Below the pieces are notes generated by a model. That model was given only the letters and a program-made list of their open reading frames with translations, had not been told where the DNA came from and searched no databases. Of a stretch of DNA of 64,000 nucleotides, positions 24,174 through 33,169 are shown in pieces (the first letter of the stretch is position 1; every line of letters begins with the position of its first letter). The DNA is from Ruixingdingia sedimenti. Its GTDB lineage: Bacteria; Pseudomonadota; Alphaproteobacteria; Rhodobacterales; Rhodobacteraceae. The position numbers and the translations under genes were made by a program. The stretch is taken from the NCBI RefSeq assembly GCF_031432425.1, contig NZ_JAVKPH010000001.1:1-64000 (forward strand), in the 5' to 3' direction.

Positions 24174-25079
24174 CTACCAGGCGTCCGGCCCCTTGTCGGA
24201 ATAGTGGCGCACCAGGAAATCGATGAAGGCGCGCACCTTGGGCTGGGTGAACCGGCCCGGCGGATAGACCGCGTAGATCCCCAGCAGTTCCACCGGCAGG
24301 CCCGGGATCGCCTCTTCCACCAGCCCCTGGCGCATCGCATCGGCATAGAGGAACGAGGGCAGATAGGCGATGCCGAGGCCCGAAATCGCGGCATGCAGCA
24401 GCGACTGGCCATCGTTCACCGTCAGCCAGCCGTTCGAGCGCACCTGCCGCTTTTCGCCCGATGGCGCGGTGATCTTCCACACATTGCCGTTGGCCTGGCT
24501 GGAATAATGCAAGAGCTTGTGATCGTTCAGGTCGTCGATCTTCTGCGGCCGGCCGAATTTCTGGAAATAGCCCGGCGCGCCGATCATCCGCTTGGAGGTA
24601 TCGCAGAGCTTGCGCGCGCGCAGCGTGCTGTCCTCCAGTTCGCCCACCCGGATCGCCATGTCGAAGCCTTCCGAGATCAGTTCGACATAGCGGTTGTTCA
24701 GCACCATGTTGACGGTGATATCGGGATATTCCAGCAGGAACCCCCCCAGGATCGGCGACAGGTGATTCACCCCAAAATCCGTCGCCACCGAGATCCGCAA
24801 CAGCCCCGAGGGCGCCGATTGCATCGAGGTCACCAGCGCGTCGGCCTCGCCCGCGTCGTTCAGCACCCGGCGGGCGCGGTCGTAGTAGGCCAGGCCGATT
24901 TCGGTGGGCGACACCCGCCGCGTCGTGCGGTTGAGCAGCCTTGCGCCAAGACGGGCCTCGAGCGCCGAGACATGTTTCGACACCGCCGACTTGGAAATGC
25001 CCATCTTCTTGGCCGCATCGGTGAATCCGCCCTGATCCACCACGGTGGCGAAGGCTTCCATTTCAGTCAGTCGGTCCAT
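24174..25079 (-). CDS. LysR-family transcriptional regulator
   Basis: The regulator has 301 residues from MDRLTEMEAFATVVDQGGFT; in-frame ATGs at 25085 and 25127 are alternatives. The N-terminal winged helix (AAKKMGISKSAVSKHVSALE) binds DNA, and the rest is the effector domain (SGLLRISVATDFG, ISGLGIAYLPSFLYADA). It belongs to the large branch of LysR proteins with an MDRL start and R-R-V-S-P-T-E. No divergent target gene is next to it, so its regulon and ligand are unknown. Confidence 0.9.
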   Translation of the reverse strand: MDRLTEMEAFATVVDQGGFTDAAKKMGISKSAVSKHVSALEARLGARLLNRTTRRVSPTEIGLAYYDRARRVLNDAGEADALVTSMQSAPSGLLRISVATDFGVNHLSPILGGFLLEYPDITVNMVLNNRYVELISEGFDMAIRVGELEDSTLRARKLCDTSKRMIGAPGYFQKFGRPQKIDDLNDHKLLHYSSQANGNVWKITAPSGEKRQVRSNGWLTVNDGQSLLHAAISGLGIAYLPSFLYADAMRQGLVEEAIPGLPVELLGIYAVYPPGRFTQPKVRAFIDFLVRHYSDKGPDAW

Positions 25080-25361
25080 TGTCATCCCCATGCGGAAAGT
25101 CCGGGTCACAGGGAAGGTATTGCCCATGAATTCGGGCAGGATTGCGGAAGGGCTGCGTCAAGTCCGGGGTATTGAGGCCGGATCGTCACCGGGGCGGAAA
25201 CGGCGGGGGGATGTTGCACCGCGGTTGGGGCCGGGCGGGATCAGGAAACGCACCGCGTTTCCCCCGCCCGTTCGCGCGGCAGGGCCGCTAGAGACGGTGA
25301 TGCCGGGAATACTGGAAAGGCCAGCGCCTGCCCCGGCGGGCGAGTAGCGCCCGCCATGGAC

Positions 25362-25446
25362 GGGGCGGGCGCTGGCCGGGGGCTTGGGGCCCCCGGCCGG
25401 GACAACCCCACCGGCAGGACATGGCGAAGGCACGCGCCTTCGCCAG
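25362..25446. repeat. Double-hairpin repeat (GGCGAAGGC family), second copy
   Basis: This is nearly the same 85 bases as at 20352-20436: a GGGGGCTTGGGGCCCCC hairpin, a short linker and TGGCGAAGGC-ACGC-GCCTTCGCCA. It lies downstream of the minus-strand gene ending at 25488 and upstream of the LysR gene. The rest of 25086-25487 holds no gene that I can support. Confidence 0.7.
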
Positions 25447-25487
25447 ACAGATGGCAAGGCCGAACCCAGATCCATCCTCGGCCTGTT

Positions 25488-25883
25488 TTACCCCATCGTG
25501 TCGAGGCAATGACGGCGGAAGGCGCGCTTGAGCATGTCGAGTTCGGCGCGCAGCAGGTCCACTTCCGCCCGGATGTCCTGTTCCAGCGCGGTGCCGGCCA
25601 GCACGGCGAAACTCGCCAGCGTCTCGCCCGTGCCCGCGTGGCGGATGAGGAAGGTCTGCACCCCGTCGGAAATCGCCTCCGCCGGGATCGGCACGCGCAG
25701 CGCCCATTGGCCGGGGCGATCGGACAGCGTGGTGACGGTGGCGCCGCCCACCGGGCGCTCCATGTGCATCACCTCGATCGCGGGGGCGGCGCTGCCCGGG
25801 GCGGCGGCAAGGATGCCCTCCCACACGCCGGCGCGCAGGCGGACGGGGGTCAGGGTGATGTCGGGCGTGGTCTGGCTGGTCAT
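25488..25883 (-). CDS. Conserved hypothetical protein with coiled-coil end
   Basis: The protein has 131 residues. The body is beta-rich (PVRLRAGVWEGILAAAP, GQWALRVPIPAEAISDGVQT). The C-terminus (ALEQDIRAEVDLLRAELDML, KRAFRRHC) is an amphipathic helix likely to form a coiled coil. It starts nine bases after the stop of the DUF6478-like gene, so the two share an operon. I recognise it only as a Rhodobacteraceae-type hypothetical. Confidence 0.7.
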   Translation of the reverse strand: MTSQTTPDITLTPVRLRAGVWEGILAAAPGSAAPAIEVMHMERPVGGATVTTLSDRPGQWALRVPIPAEAISDGVQTFLIRHAGTGETLASFAVLAGTALEQDIRAEVDLLRAELDMLKRAFRRHCLDTMG

Positions 25884-25892
25884 CGGGCCCCC

Positions 25893-26666
25893 TTACAATT
25901 CGGCGCGCGGGCGGCGGCTGAGCGTCACGTCGCGCAGCACGATCTGGTTCATTTCCGGCCCCTCGAAGATCAGGTCGATCCATGCCCGCTCGATCCGCTT
26001 TTCGTTGACGCGGGTATAGGCGAGGTCGAATTCGACCGACACGTCCTCGGTGTTCAGCGGCAGTTCGCGCACCACCTGTTCCACGTTGGGCCCGTGCTTG
26101 ATGTTCAGCCGGGCAAAGATTTCCAGCGGCTTTTCCATCTCGACGATGGTCTGCACCCGGATCAGATGGCGCAGGCGCAGCCCCTGCATCGCGGTTTCCG
26201 GCAGGTCGAGCACCAGCGACAGGAAGCTGCCGTCGAAGCGGAACACGTCGAGCCGCAGCCCGAAGGGGGCAAGGTCCTTGTCGCGGGTGTTGCGGATCTG
26301 GCGGGCGGTGATTTCCGACTGGCGGCAGTCGTGAAAGACGGTCGCGCCCTCGCCCAGTTCGGTGCGGTTTTCCAGCGCGGCGACGCCCGGCCGGGCGATG
26401 GGGCCGCGCCACAGATCGGGCCGCCATGTCCAGTCCGATCCGGGGGGATGGCGAATCGGGTTCGCCCCGATCACCGGCAGCGCCAGCCGCCCCTCGGCCA
26501 GATGCAGCACGCTGTCCAGCGGGCGGCGCAGCTGGCGCGCCTGGGTCCGCAGATGGCGCAGGGTTTCCAGATCCTGTCCGCCGGCGCCCTCGGCCAGCCG
26601 GCGCCAGCGGCGCAGCGCCGCCCGCTGGACCATCCTGTCGAACATGCCACCGATCCCGCCTGCCAT
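25893..26666 (-). CDS. Conserved hypothetical protein, DUF6478-like
   Basis: The protein has 257 residues from MAGGIGGMFDRMVQRAALRR. The N-terminus is basic and helical, and the middle and end are beta-rich (PFGLRLDVFRFDGSFLSLVL, RAWIDLIFEGPEMNQIVLRD). It resembles a family restricted to Rhodobacterales and annotated only as DUF6478. There is no signal peptide. The conserved SDWTWRPDLWRGP segment may be a structural signature. It is co-transcribed with the downstream 131-residue gene. Confidence 0.65.
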   Translation of the reverse strand: MAGGIGGMFDRMVQRAALRRWRRLAEGAGGQDLETLRHLRTQARQLRRPLDSVLHLAEGRLALPVIGANPIRHPPGSDWTWRPDLWRGPIARPGVAALENRTELGEGATVFHDCRQSEITARQIRNTRDKDLAPFGLRLDVFRFDGSFLSLVLDLPETAMQGLRLRHLIRVQTIVEMEKPLEIFARLNIKHGPNVEQVVRELPLNTEDVSVEFDLAYTRVNEKRIERAWIDLIFEGPEMNQIVLRDVTLSRRPRAEL

Positions 26667-26788
26667 CCCGTCACCCGCATTCCGGGCCAGCACAGGGCCC
26701 GCCGCCAAGAAAGATCGTTTCCGTTATCGCGTCAATGAGGATAACCGATTTCCATTGTCCCGCATGATCTTGCCCCCCGATCCTGCGG

Positions 26789-27418
26789 CTATTCCGGCGC
26801 CGCCGCAACCGGCCGGGCCCGGTTTTCCGCCTGCACCGCCGCCACGAAATCGCGCAGGATCGCAAAGCCCGCCTCGCGGTCCAGGGCCGCGGCGGCGGGG
26901 GCATAGACCGAAAGCGTCACCACATGCCCGCCCAGATCGAGGATCGCCCGCCAGTAGCCGGGCGCGACCGCCCCGCCGGGAAAGGGCGCGCGGTCCGACA
27001 GATGCAGCGAGAACGCGCCCTTGCTGCGCCGCGCCTCGTGCACCATCACGGTTTCGGGCTTTCCGGCGCGGCTCAGCGCCGCCAGCCCCTCGCGGCTGGT
27101 GAACCAGGCGACCAGCACCTCGGTCGCGGCATCCAGCGGCAGGCCGAGGCCCCCCGGCGTCACCGCCGCGGTCAGGATCGCGCGGTCCCGCGGCGCGGCG
27201 CCGCCCGGGGCCAGCGAATCGCAACCCGCCAGCACCGCCATCGTCGCCCCGCGCACCGCCCCGGGATCGGCGCAGTACCCGCGCGGGCCGCGGATGACCA
27301 CCTCGCCGCCGGCCAGCGCGATGCGGGCGGGGGCGGCACCTTCCGCCCCCGCCCCGCCCGGCGCCAGCGCCATCAGCGCCAGCGCGAGGGCCGCGCGCCT
27401 ATTGGTCCATATAGACAT
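26789..27418 (-). CDS. Exported hypothetical protein coupled to ilvD
   Basis: The protein has 209 residues. The signal peptide (RRAALALALMALAPGGAGAE) is followed by a mature part with RGPRGYCADPGAVRG and VLAGCDSLA, giving two cysteines that could pair in the periplasm. It starts inside the end of ilvD (20-base overlap), so it is made from the same transcript. No family is recognised; coupling to an amino-acid biosynthetic gene does not by itself suggest a role. Confidence 0.7.
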   Translation of the reverse strand: MSIWTNRRAALALALMALAPGGAGAEGAAPARIALAGGEVVIRGPRGYCADPGAVRGATMAVLAGCDSLAPGGAAPRDRAILTAAVTPGGLGLPLDAATEVLVAWFTSREGLAALSRAGKPETVMVHEARRSKGAFSLHLSDRAPFPGGAVAPGYWRAILDLGGHVVTLSVYAPAAAALDREAGFAILRDFVAAVQAENRARPVAAAPE

Positions 27419-29132
27419 GCGTTTCTTTTTGCGCGCCCGGATGCGTCACCGCACCATAGCGGGCCGACCCCACCAGCTGCGCATATTTCCACAACGCGCC
27501 GGCGTTGTAGTCGGTCCGGCGCGCGCCCTTCCAGCCGGCCTTGCGCTGCGCCAGTTCCTCGTCGCTCAGCGCCACCGACAACTCGCCCGTCAGCGCGTTG
27601 AGCGTGATCATGTCGCCGTCGCGCAGCAGCGCGATCGGCCCGCCATGCGCGGATTCGGGGCCCACATGCCCGACGCAGAACCCCCGCGTCGCGCCCGAGA
27701 AACGGCCGTCGGTGATCAGCGCCACCTTCTTGCCCATGCCCTGCCCCGACAGCGCCGCGGTGGTCGACAGCATCTCGCGCATGCCGGGGCCGCCCGCGGG
27801 GCCCTCGTTGCGGATGACCAGCACGTCGCCTTCCTTGTAGTCGCGCCGCTGCACCGCCTCAAACGCCTCTTCCTCGCATTCGAAGACGCGGGCGGGGCCG
27901 GTGAAGACCTGCTCGGCCTCGGACATGCCCGCGACCTTGACGATGGCGCCATCGGGGGCGAGGTTGCCCTTCAGGCCAACCACGCCGCCGGTTTTCGAGA
28001 TCGGCTTGTCGATGAAATGGATCACCTTGCCGTCCGGGTCATGGGTGATGCGGCCAAGGGCCTCGCCCAGTTCCTCGCCCGAGGCGGTGAGGCAGTCGAG
28101 GTGCAAAAGCCCCGCGCGCGCCAGTTCCTTCATGACGACCGGCACGCCGCCGGCCTCGTGCAGGTCCTTGGCCACATATTCGCCGCCCGGGCGCAGGTTC
28201 ACGAAATAGGGCGTGTCGCGGAAGATGTCGCAGACGTCGAACAGGTCGAACTCGATCCCCGCCTCATGCGCGATGGCCGGCAGGTGCAGCCCGCCGTTGG
28301 TGGACCCGCCGGTGCAGGCCACGACGCGGGCAGCGTTTTCCAGCGCCTTGCGCGTCACCACGTCGCGGGCGCGGATGTTCTTCTCGATCAGCGTCATCAC
28401 CGCCTGACCGGAAAAATCGCCGTACTGGTCGCGCGATTCGTAAGGCGCCGGCGCGCCCGAGGAATTCAGCAGCGCCAGCCCGATCGCCTCGGACACGCAG
28501 GCCATGGTGTTCGCCGTGTACTGCCCGCCGCAGGCCCCGGCCGAGGGGCAGGCGACACGTTCGAGGATCTGCAGTTCCGCATCCGACATCGTGCCCGCGG
28601 CATGCTTGCCCACCGCCTCGAACACGTCCTGGACCACCACGTCCTTGCCGTTGAGCTTGCCCGGCAGGATCGAGCCGCCATAGACGAAGACCGAGGGCAC
28701 GTTGAGCCGCACCATCGCCATCATCATCCCCGGCAGCGACTTGTCGCAGCCCGCAAGGCCCACCAGCGCGTCATAGCAATGCCCGCGCATGGTCAGTTCC
28801 ACCGTGTCGGCGATGGCGTCGCGCGACGCGAGGCTGGACCGCATGCCCTCGTGCCCCATGGCGATGCCGTCGGTCACGGTGATGGTGGTGAATTCGCGCG
28901 GCGTGCCGCCGCCCTTCTTCACGCCCATCTTCACTGCCTGCGCCTGCCGGTTCAGCGCGATGTTGCAGGGTGCTGCCTCGTTCCAGCAGGTGGCGACGCC
29001 GACCCAGGGCTGGTGGATTTCCTCTTCGGAAATGCCCATCGCGTAGAAATAGCTGCGATGCGGCGCACGGGACGGACCCTCGGTCACATGACGGCTGGGA
29101 AGTTTCGACTTGTCGAAACGGCTGTTCTTCAT
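27399..29132 (-). CDS. ilvD: Dihydroxy-acid dehydratase
   Basis: The enzyme has 577 residues from MKNSRFDKSKLPSRHVTEG. It dehydrates dihydroxy-isovalerate and dihydroxy-methylvalerate to 2-keto acids in valine, leucine and isoleucine synthesis. Cysteines in VGVATCWNEAAPCN, GLAGCDKSLPGMMM and SAGACGGQYTANTM are the Fe-S cluster ligands. GRFSGATRGFCVGH and GPIALLRDGD are C-terminal signatures. The last 20 bases overlap the exported hypothetical gene. Confidence 0.97.
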   Translation of the reverse strand: MKNSRFDKSKLPSRHVTEGPSRAPHRSYFYAMGISEEEIHQPWVGVATCWNEAAPCNIALNRQAQAVKMGVKKGGGTPREFTTITVTDGIAMGHEGMRSSLASRDAIADTVELTMRGHCYDALVGLAGCDKSLPGMMMAMVRLNVPSVFVYGGSILPGKLNGKDVVVQDVFEAVGKHAAGTMSDAELQILERVACPSAGACGGQYTANTMACVSEAIGLALLNSSGAPAPYESRDQYGDFSGQAVMTLIEKNIRARDVVTRKALENAARVVACTGGSTNGGLHLPAIAHEAGIEFDLFDVCDIFRDTPYFVNLRPGGEYVAKDLHEAGGVPVVMKELARAGLLHLDCLTASGEELGEALGRITHDPDGKVIHFIDKPISKTGGVVGLKGNLAPDGAIVKVAGMSEAEQVFTGPARVFECEEEAFEAVQRRDYKEGDVLVIRNEGPAGGPGMREMLSTTAALSGQGMGKKVALITDGRFSGATRGFCVGHVGPESAHGGPIALLRDGDMITLNALTGELSVALSDEELAQRKAGWKGARRTDYNAGALWKYAQLVGSARYGAVTHPGAQKETHVYMDQ

Positions 29133-29238
29133 GGCGGTCCTCCCGGAACGTGTGGCTGGCAACGGTCTAGAAGAGGCAGGCGGGGTTCACAAGATGGTTG
29201 CGCATCGGCGATGCCCCGGCGGCATTGCCCGTGGCACG

Positions 29239-29420
29239 GGCGGCGCCGGGGGCCAGCCCCGCGCAGGCTGGTTCTCGAACCAGTGGCGCACCAGCCGGCG
29301 CCCCCGGGATATTTAGAGACAGAAAGTGAACAGGCGGGCCACTTACCTTCTTCACTTTCTGTCCATAAATATCCCACGGGGGTGCGGGGGTGTGAAACCC
29401 CCGCCGCCGACCTTTCCACC
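29239..29420. repeat. Palindromic ATATTT/ACAGAAA repeat with long cap, inverted partner
   Basis: The left cap is the reverse complement of 24023-24093. The arms are GGGATATTTAGAGACAGAAA (29306-29325) and CACTTTCTGTCCATAAATAT (29353-29372). The right cap is the GGGGGTGTGAAACCCCC type also seen at 17941-17988. The copy sits between the divergent ilvD and livH genes, so it is not simply a shared terminator. The rest of 29133-29623 shows no gene. Confidence 0.75.
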
Positions 29421-29623
29421 GGCGCAACCGCCGGGCAAAGGCTCCGGGAAACCCAAGCCGCGGCGTTTCCGTAAGGTCAGGCCCTGCCAAGGCTGTTGAC
29501 GCAACCGCCCCCGGCGGAAGATGCTGGGATCGTTGCGGCTTATGCCTGCGCGGCTGCGCGCGGGGCCGCGGCAGGGGCCGGGACCCGTCGCCAGAACGCG
29601 GCCCGCCCGCAGGGGAGGTTGGA

Positions 29624-30499
29624 TTGGAAGTGCTTCAGCTTCTGGTCAGCGGTCTTGCGAACGGCTGTGTCTACGGCCTTGTCGCGCTTGGCTTCGTGCT
29701 GATCTACAAGGCGACCGAGGCGGTGAACTTCGCCCAGGGCGATTTCATGATGCTGGGGGCCTTCGTCACGCTCGGCCTCGTCAATCCGGGATATATGGGG
29801 TTGCCGTTCTGGGTGGCGCTGCCGCTGGTGTTCCTGATCATGGGGGCGCTCGGCTATCTGCTCGACCTCGTGGTCCTGCGCGCGATCTTCGGGCAGAGCC
29901 AGACGGCGGTGATCATCCTGACCATCGCGCTCGGCTTCGTGATCCGCTTCGCCGCCGGCGCGATCTGGGGGCATGAGCCGCAGTCGCTGCATTCGCCGCT
30001 GGCCTTGGGCGAGGTCCGGGTGGGTGGCGTGGTGCTGGGGCTGGTGGATGTGGCGGTGATCGTGGTGACGATCCTGCTGACGCTGCTGCTATGGCAGTTC
30101 TTCGCCCGCACGCGGGTGGGGCTGGCGATGCAGGCGGCCAGCCAGAACCAGATGGCGGCCTATTACATGGGCATCCCGGTGCGGCGCGTGCAGGGGCTGG
30201 TCTGGGCACTGGCCGGGATCGTCGCGGCGGTGGCGGGGATTCTTTATGCCTCGAAGGGCGCGATCGATCCGAACGCGGGCTTCATCGGCATCAAGGCCTT
30301 CGCCGCCGCCGTCATCGGCGGTTTCGGCAGCCTGCCGGGCGCGCTGATGGGCGGGCTGATCGTGGGGGTGATCGAGCCTTTCGCCGCCCGCTACCTGCCC
30401 CCCGGCTGGTCGCAGATCGCGCCCTATGCGCTGCTGCTGGCGGTGCTGCTGTTCCGCCCGCATGGTCTGTTCGCGCAGGTGCGCGCCAAGAAGGTCTGA
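29624..30499 (+). CDS. livH: Branched-chain-type ABC transporter permease LivH
   Basis: The protein has 291 residues from a TTG start with GGGGAGG seven bases upstream. About eight hydrophobic helices begin with LLVSGLANGCVYGLVALGFV followed by LIYKATEAVNFAQGDFMMLG, the classic LivH N-terminus. KAFAAAVIGGFGSLPGALMG followed by GLIVGVIEPFAARYL is the coupling segment. It forms the inner-membrane channel with LivM for uptake of amino acids or other carboxylates. It is the first gene of the 29624-36240 operon. Confidence 0.92.
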   Translation: MEVLQLLVSGLANGCVYGLVALGFVLIYKATEAVNFAQGDFMMLGAFVTLGLVNPGYMGLPFWVALPLVFLIMGALGYLLDLVVLRAIFGQSQTAVIILTIALGFVIRFAAGAIWGHEPQSLHSPLALGEVRVGGVVLGLVDVAVIVVTILLTLLLWQFFARTRVGLAMQAASQNQMAAYYMGIPVRRVQGLVWALAGIVAAVAGILYASKGAIDPNAGFIGIKAFAAAVIGGFGSLPGALMGGLIVGVIEPFAARYLPPGWSQIAPYALLLAVLLFRPHGLFAQVRAKKV

Positions 30500-30502
30500 G
30501 GC

Positions 30503-31585
30503 ATGCGGTTCCACTTCAAGACCAGCTACGACCACGACATCCGGCTTTTCCCCGACGGCTGGACGGCAGCGAAATACGGCGCGCTGCTGCTGCTGGCCAT
30601 CGCGCTGCCGTTCCTGATCGACGATTTCTTTCTGGGCGAGGCGACGAACGTCCTGATCTGGGCGGTCGCGGGGCTCGGCCTGATGCTGCTGACGGGGCAG
30701 ACCGGGCAGGTGAGCCTTGGCCATTCCGCCTTCATGGCGCTCGGCTGTTATGTCTGCGCGATCCTGATGCAGGCGGGGGTGCCTTTCGTGCCGGCCTTCG
30801 TGCTGGCGGGCGTCGTCACCGGGGTGGTGGGGGCGCTGATCGCCATTCCGGCGCTGCGGCTGCACGGGGTGTATCTGGCCATCGCAACGCTGGCGCTGGC
30901 GATCCTGGCCGATGACATCATCGTGCTGCTGGCGCGCTGGACGGGGGGCGTGAACGGCATGTATGCCCCGCCGATCACCATCCTGGGGTATGAGTTCAAC
31001 CGCTGGACCGCGCCCGCCGCATGGTACTGGATGGTGCTGGCGGTGGCGGTGCTGGTGGTGCTGCTTTACCGCAACATCCTGCGCGCGCCGATGGGCCGCG
31101 CCTTCGCCGCCGTGCGCGACAGCGAGATTTCGGCGCAGGCGATGGGGGTGGACGTGGCGCGCACCAAGGCGCTGGCCTTCGGGCTGTCCTGCGCCATCAC
31201 CGGGCTCGGGGGGGCGCTGACGGGGCTGTTCGCGGGCGCCTTCAACAACGAGACCTTCAGCTTCATCCTTGCGATCCAGCTGGTGATGATGATCGTCGTG
31301 GGGGGCCTCGGCTTCATCCAGGGGGCGTTTCTGGGCGCCGCCGTCATCGCCTTTCTGCCGCAGCTTCTGTCGATGGCGACCGACCAGCTGGGCCGCGGCG
31401 TCGCCATCCCGGGGCTGGAGGCGGGGGTGTTCGGGGGTCTGCTGATCCTCTTCATCCTGTTCGAGCCGACGGGGCTCTGGGGCCGGTGGCTCAAGATCAA
31501 GGCGTGGTTCGACCTTTTCCCCTTCGCGCGCAAGGACATGTTCCGCCGCCAGAAAACCTATCTCAAGACAGAGAGGCTGCGGTGA
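30503..31585 (+). CDS. livM: Branched-chain-type ABC transporter permease LivM
   Basis: The protein has 360 residues, starting three bases after livH. It has around ten hydrophobic helices, with LGLMLLTGQTGQVSLGHSAF and GRAFAAVRDSEISAQAMGVD followed by VARTKALAFGLSCAI as LivM signatures. The C-terminal tail is charged (FPFARKDMFRRQKTYLKTER). It pairs with LivH in the inner membrane. The stop overlaps the livG start (GTGA). Confidence 0.92.
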   Translation: MRFHFKTSYDHDIRLFPDGWTAAKYGALLLLAIALPFLIDDFFLGEATNVLIWAVAGLGLMLLTGQTGQVSLGHSAFMALGCYVCAILMQAGVPFVPAFVLAGVVTGVVGALIAIPALRLHGVYLAIATLALAILADDIIVLLARWTGGVNGMYAPPITILGYEFNRWTAPAAWYWMVLAVAVLVVLLYRNILRAPMGRAFAAVRDSEISAQAMGVDVARTKALAFGLSCAITGLGGALTGLFAGAFNNETFSFILAIQLVMMIVVGGLGFIQGAFLGAAVIAFLPQLLSMATDQLGRGVAIPGLEAGVFGGLLILFILFEPTGLWGRWLKIKAWFDLFPFARKDMFRRQKTYLKTERLR

Positions 31586-32397
31586 GCCTGCTGGACATCG
31601 ACCGGGTGACGTTGAAGTTCGGCGGGCTGACCGCAGTCAAGGACCTGTCCTTCGCGGTGGAGGAAGGGCAGGTGTTCGCGCTGGTCGGGCCGAACGGGGC
31701 GGGCAAGTCCACCGTGTTCAACCTGATCTCGCGGTTCTACACGCCGGCCGCGGGGGCGATCCGGTTCGCCGGGCAGGATCTGCTGCGCCTTCATCCCCAT
31801 CAGGTTCCCGCGCGCGGCATCGCGCGGACGTTCCAGAATATCGAACTGTTCCATCAGGCCACGGTGTTGCAGAACCTGCTGGTCGGCCGCCACCGGCACC
31901 GGCGCGCGGGACTGGCGGCGCAGCTTCTGCATCTGCCGTCGATGCGGGCAGAGGAACGCGCGCACCGGCTGGCGGTGGAGGAGGTGATCGACTTCCTCGA
32001 CCTGCAACCCTATCGCGACGCGCGCATCGCGGGCCTGCCCTATGGCGTGCGCAAGGTGGTGGAACTGGGGCGCGCGCTGGCGTCCAAACCGCGGATGCTG
32101 CTGCTGGATGAACCGGCATCCGGCCTGTCGGTCGAGGAAACGCAGAACATGCGCTGGTGGATCGACGACATCCGCCGCCAGATGGGCATCACCGTGCTGA
32201 TGGTGGAACATGACATGGGGCTGGTCGGCAAGGTGTCGGACCGGGTGCTGGCGCTGGCCGATGGCGCGCGGCTGGCCGAGGGCACGCCGGCAGAGGTGCA
32301 GGCCCATCCGGCCGTCATCGCCGCCTATCTGGGCACCGGCCCCACCGCCAAGGCCGCCGCCCATATGGGGGACGTTGCAGCAGGAGGTGGGCCATGA
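31582..32397 (+). CDS. livG: ABC transporter ATP-binding protein LivG
   Basis: The protein has 271 residues from GTG overlapping the livM stop. Walker A is LVGPNGAGKSTVFNLI, Walker B MLLLDEPASGLS and the switch histidine is in MVEHDMGLV. The signature segment is VRKVVELGRALA with preceding AGLPYG, slightly off the usual LSGGQ, as in many LivG proteins. GIARTFQNIELF is typical of LivG. It hydrolyses ATP with LivF to drive uptake. The end overlaps livF by four bases. Confidence 0.93.
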   Translation: MSLLDIDRVTLKFGGLTAVKDLSFAVEEGQVFALVGPNGAGKSTVFNLISRFYTPAAGAIRFAGQDLLRLHPHQVPARGIARTFQNIELFHQATVLQNLLVGRHRHRRAGLAAQLLHLPSMRAEERAHRLAVEEVIDFLDLQPYRDARIAGLPYGVRKVVELGRALASKPRMLLLDEPASGLSVEETQNMRWWIDDIRRQMGITVLMVEHDMGLVGKVSDRVLALADGARLAEGTPAEVQAHPAVIAAYLGTGPTAKAAAHMGDVAAGGGP

Positions 32398-33167
32398 CCG
32401 CGCCCCTGCTGGAAATCCGCAATCTGGAAACCTTCTACGGCCCGATCACGGCCCTGCGCGGCGTCAGCCTGACCGTCGAGGCGGGCCGCGTCGTCACCGT
32501 TCTGGGCGCCAACGGGGCGGGCAAGACGACGCTGCTGAAAACCGTTTCCGGCATCATGGCCCCCGAAAAGGGCCAGATCCTGTTTCAGGGCCATGACATC
32601 GCGGGGTGGGAACCCCACCGCATCGTCCGCGCCGGGATCGTCCATGTCCCCGAGGGGCGCGAGGTCTTTCCCCTGCTGACGGTCGAGGAAAACCTGAGCC
32701 TCGGCGCCTATACCCGCCGCGACCGGGCGGAAATCGCCCGCGACCGGGATCTGGTGTTCAGCTATTTCCCCATCCTCGCCGACCGCCGCGGGCAAGAGGC
32801 GGGCACCCTTTCGGGCGGGCAGCAACAGATGCTGGCGATCGGGCGGGGGCTGATGGGGCGGCCCCGGCTGATGCTGCTGGATGAACCCAGCCTCGGCCTT
32901 TCGCCCCTGCTGACACAGGAAATCTTCGCCATCCTGCGGCGGCTCAACCGCGACGAGGGCGTGACGATGATGCTGGTCGAACAGAACGCCGCCGTGGCCC
33001 TGGATCTGGCCGATGACGGCTATGTGCTGGAACTGGGGCGCATCGTCATGCAGGGCAGCGCCGAACGGCTGGCGGCGTCCGAGGATATACAGAGCTTCTA
33101 CCTCGGCCATGCCGCCACCGGCGCGCGCGGCGAACGGCGCTGGAAACGGCGCAAGACATGGAGGTGA
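32394..33167 (+). CDS. livF: ABC transporter ATP-binding protein LivF
   Basis: The protein has 257 residues. Walker A is VLGANGAGKTTLLKTV, the ABC signature TLSGGQQQMLAIGRGL, Walker B LMLLDEPSLGLSP and the switch histidine position reads MMLVEQNAAVAL, with Gln as is usual in LivF. IVHVPEGREVFPLLTVEENL is the LivF hallmark. The C-terminus carries a basic extension (GERRWKRRKTWR). It overlaps the acyl-CoA ligase start. Confidence 0.93.
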   Translation: MTAPLLEIRNLETFYGPITALRGVSLTVEAGRVVTVLGANGAGKTTLLKTVSGIMAPEKGQILFQGHDIAGWEPHRIVRAGIVHVPEGREVFPLLTVEENLSLGAYTRRDRAEIARDRDLVFSYFPILADRRGQEAGTLSGGQQQMLAIGRGLMGRPRLMLLDEPSLGLSPLLTQEIFAILRRLNRDEGVTMMLVEQNAAVALDLADDGYVLELGRIVMQGSAERLAASEDIQSFYLGHAATGARGERRWKRRKTWR

Positions 33168-33169
33168 GG

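Noticed and set aside
22272..25175. Open frame of 967 codons on the plus strand
   Set aside because: It overlaps the GNAT, OmpA-like and LysR genes in wrong frames and shows Arg/Gly-rich low-complexity translation.
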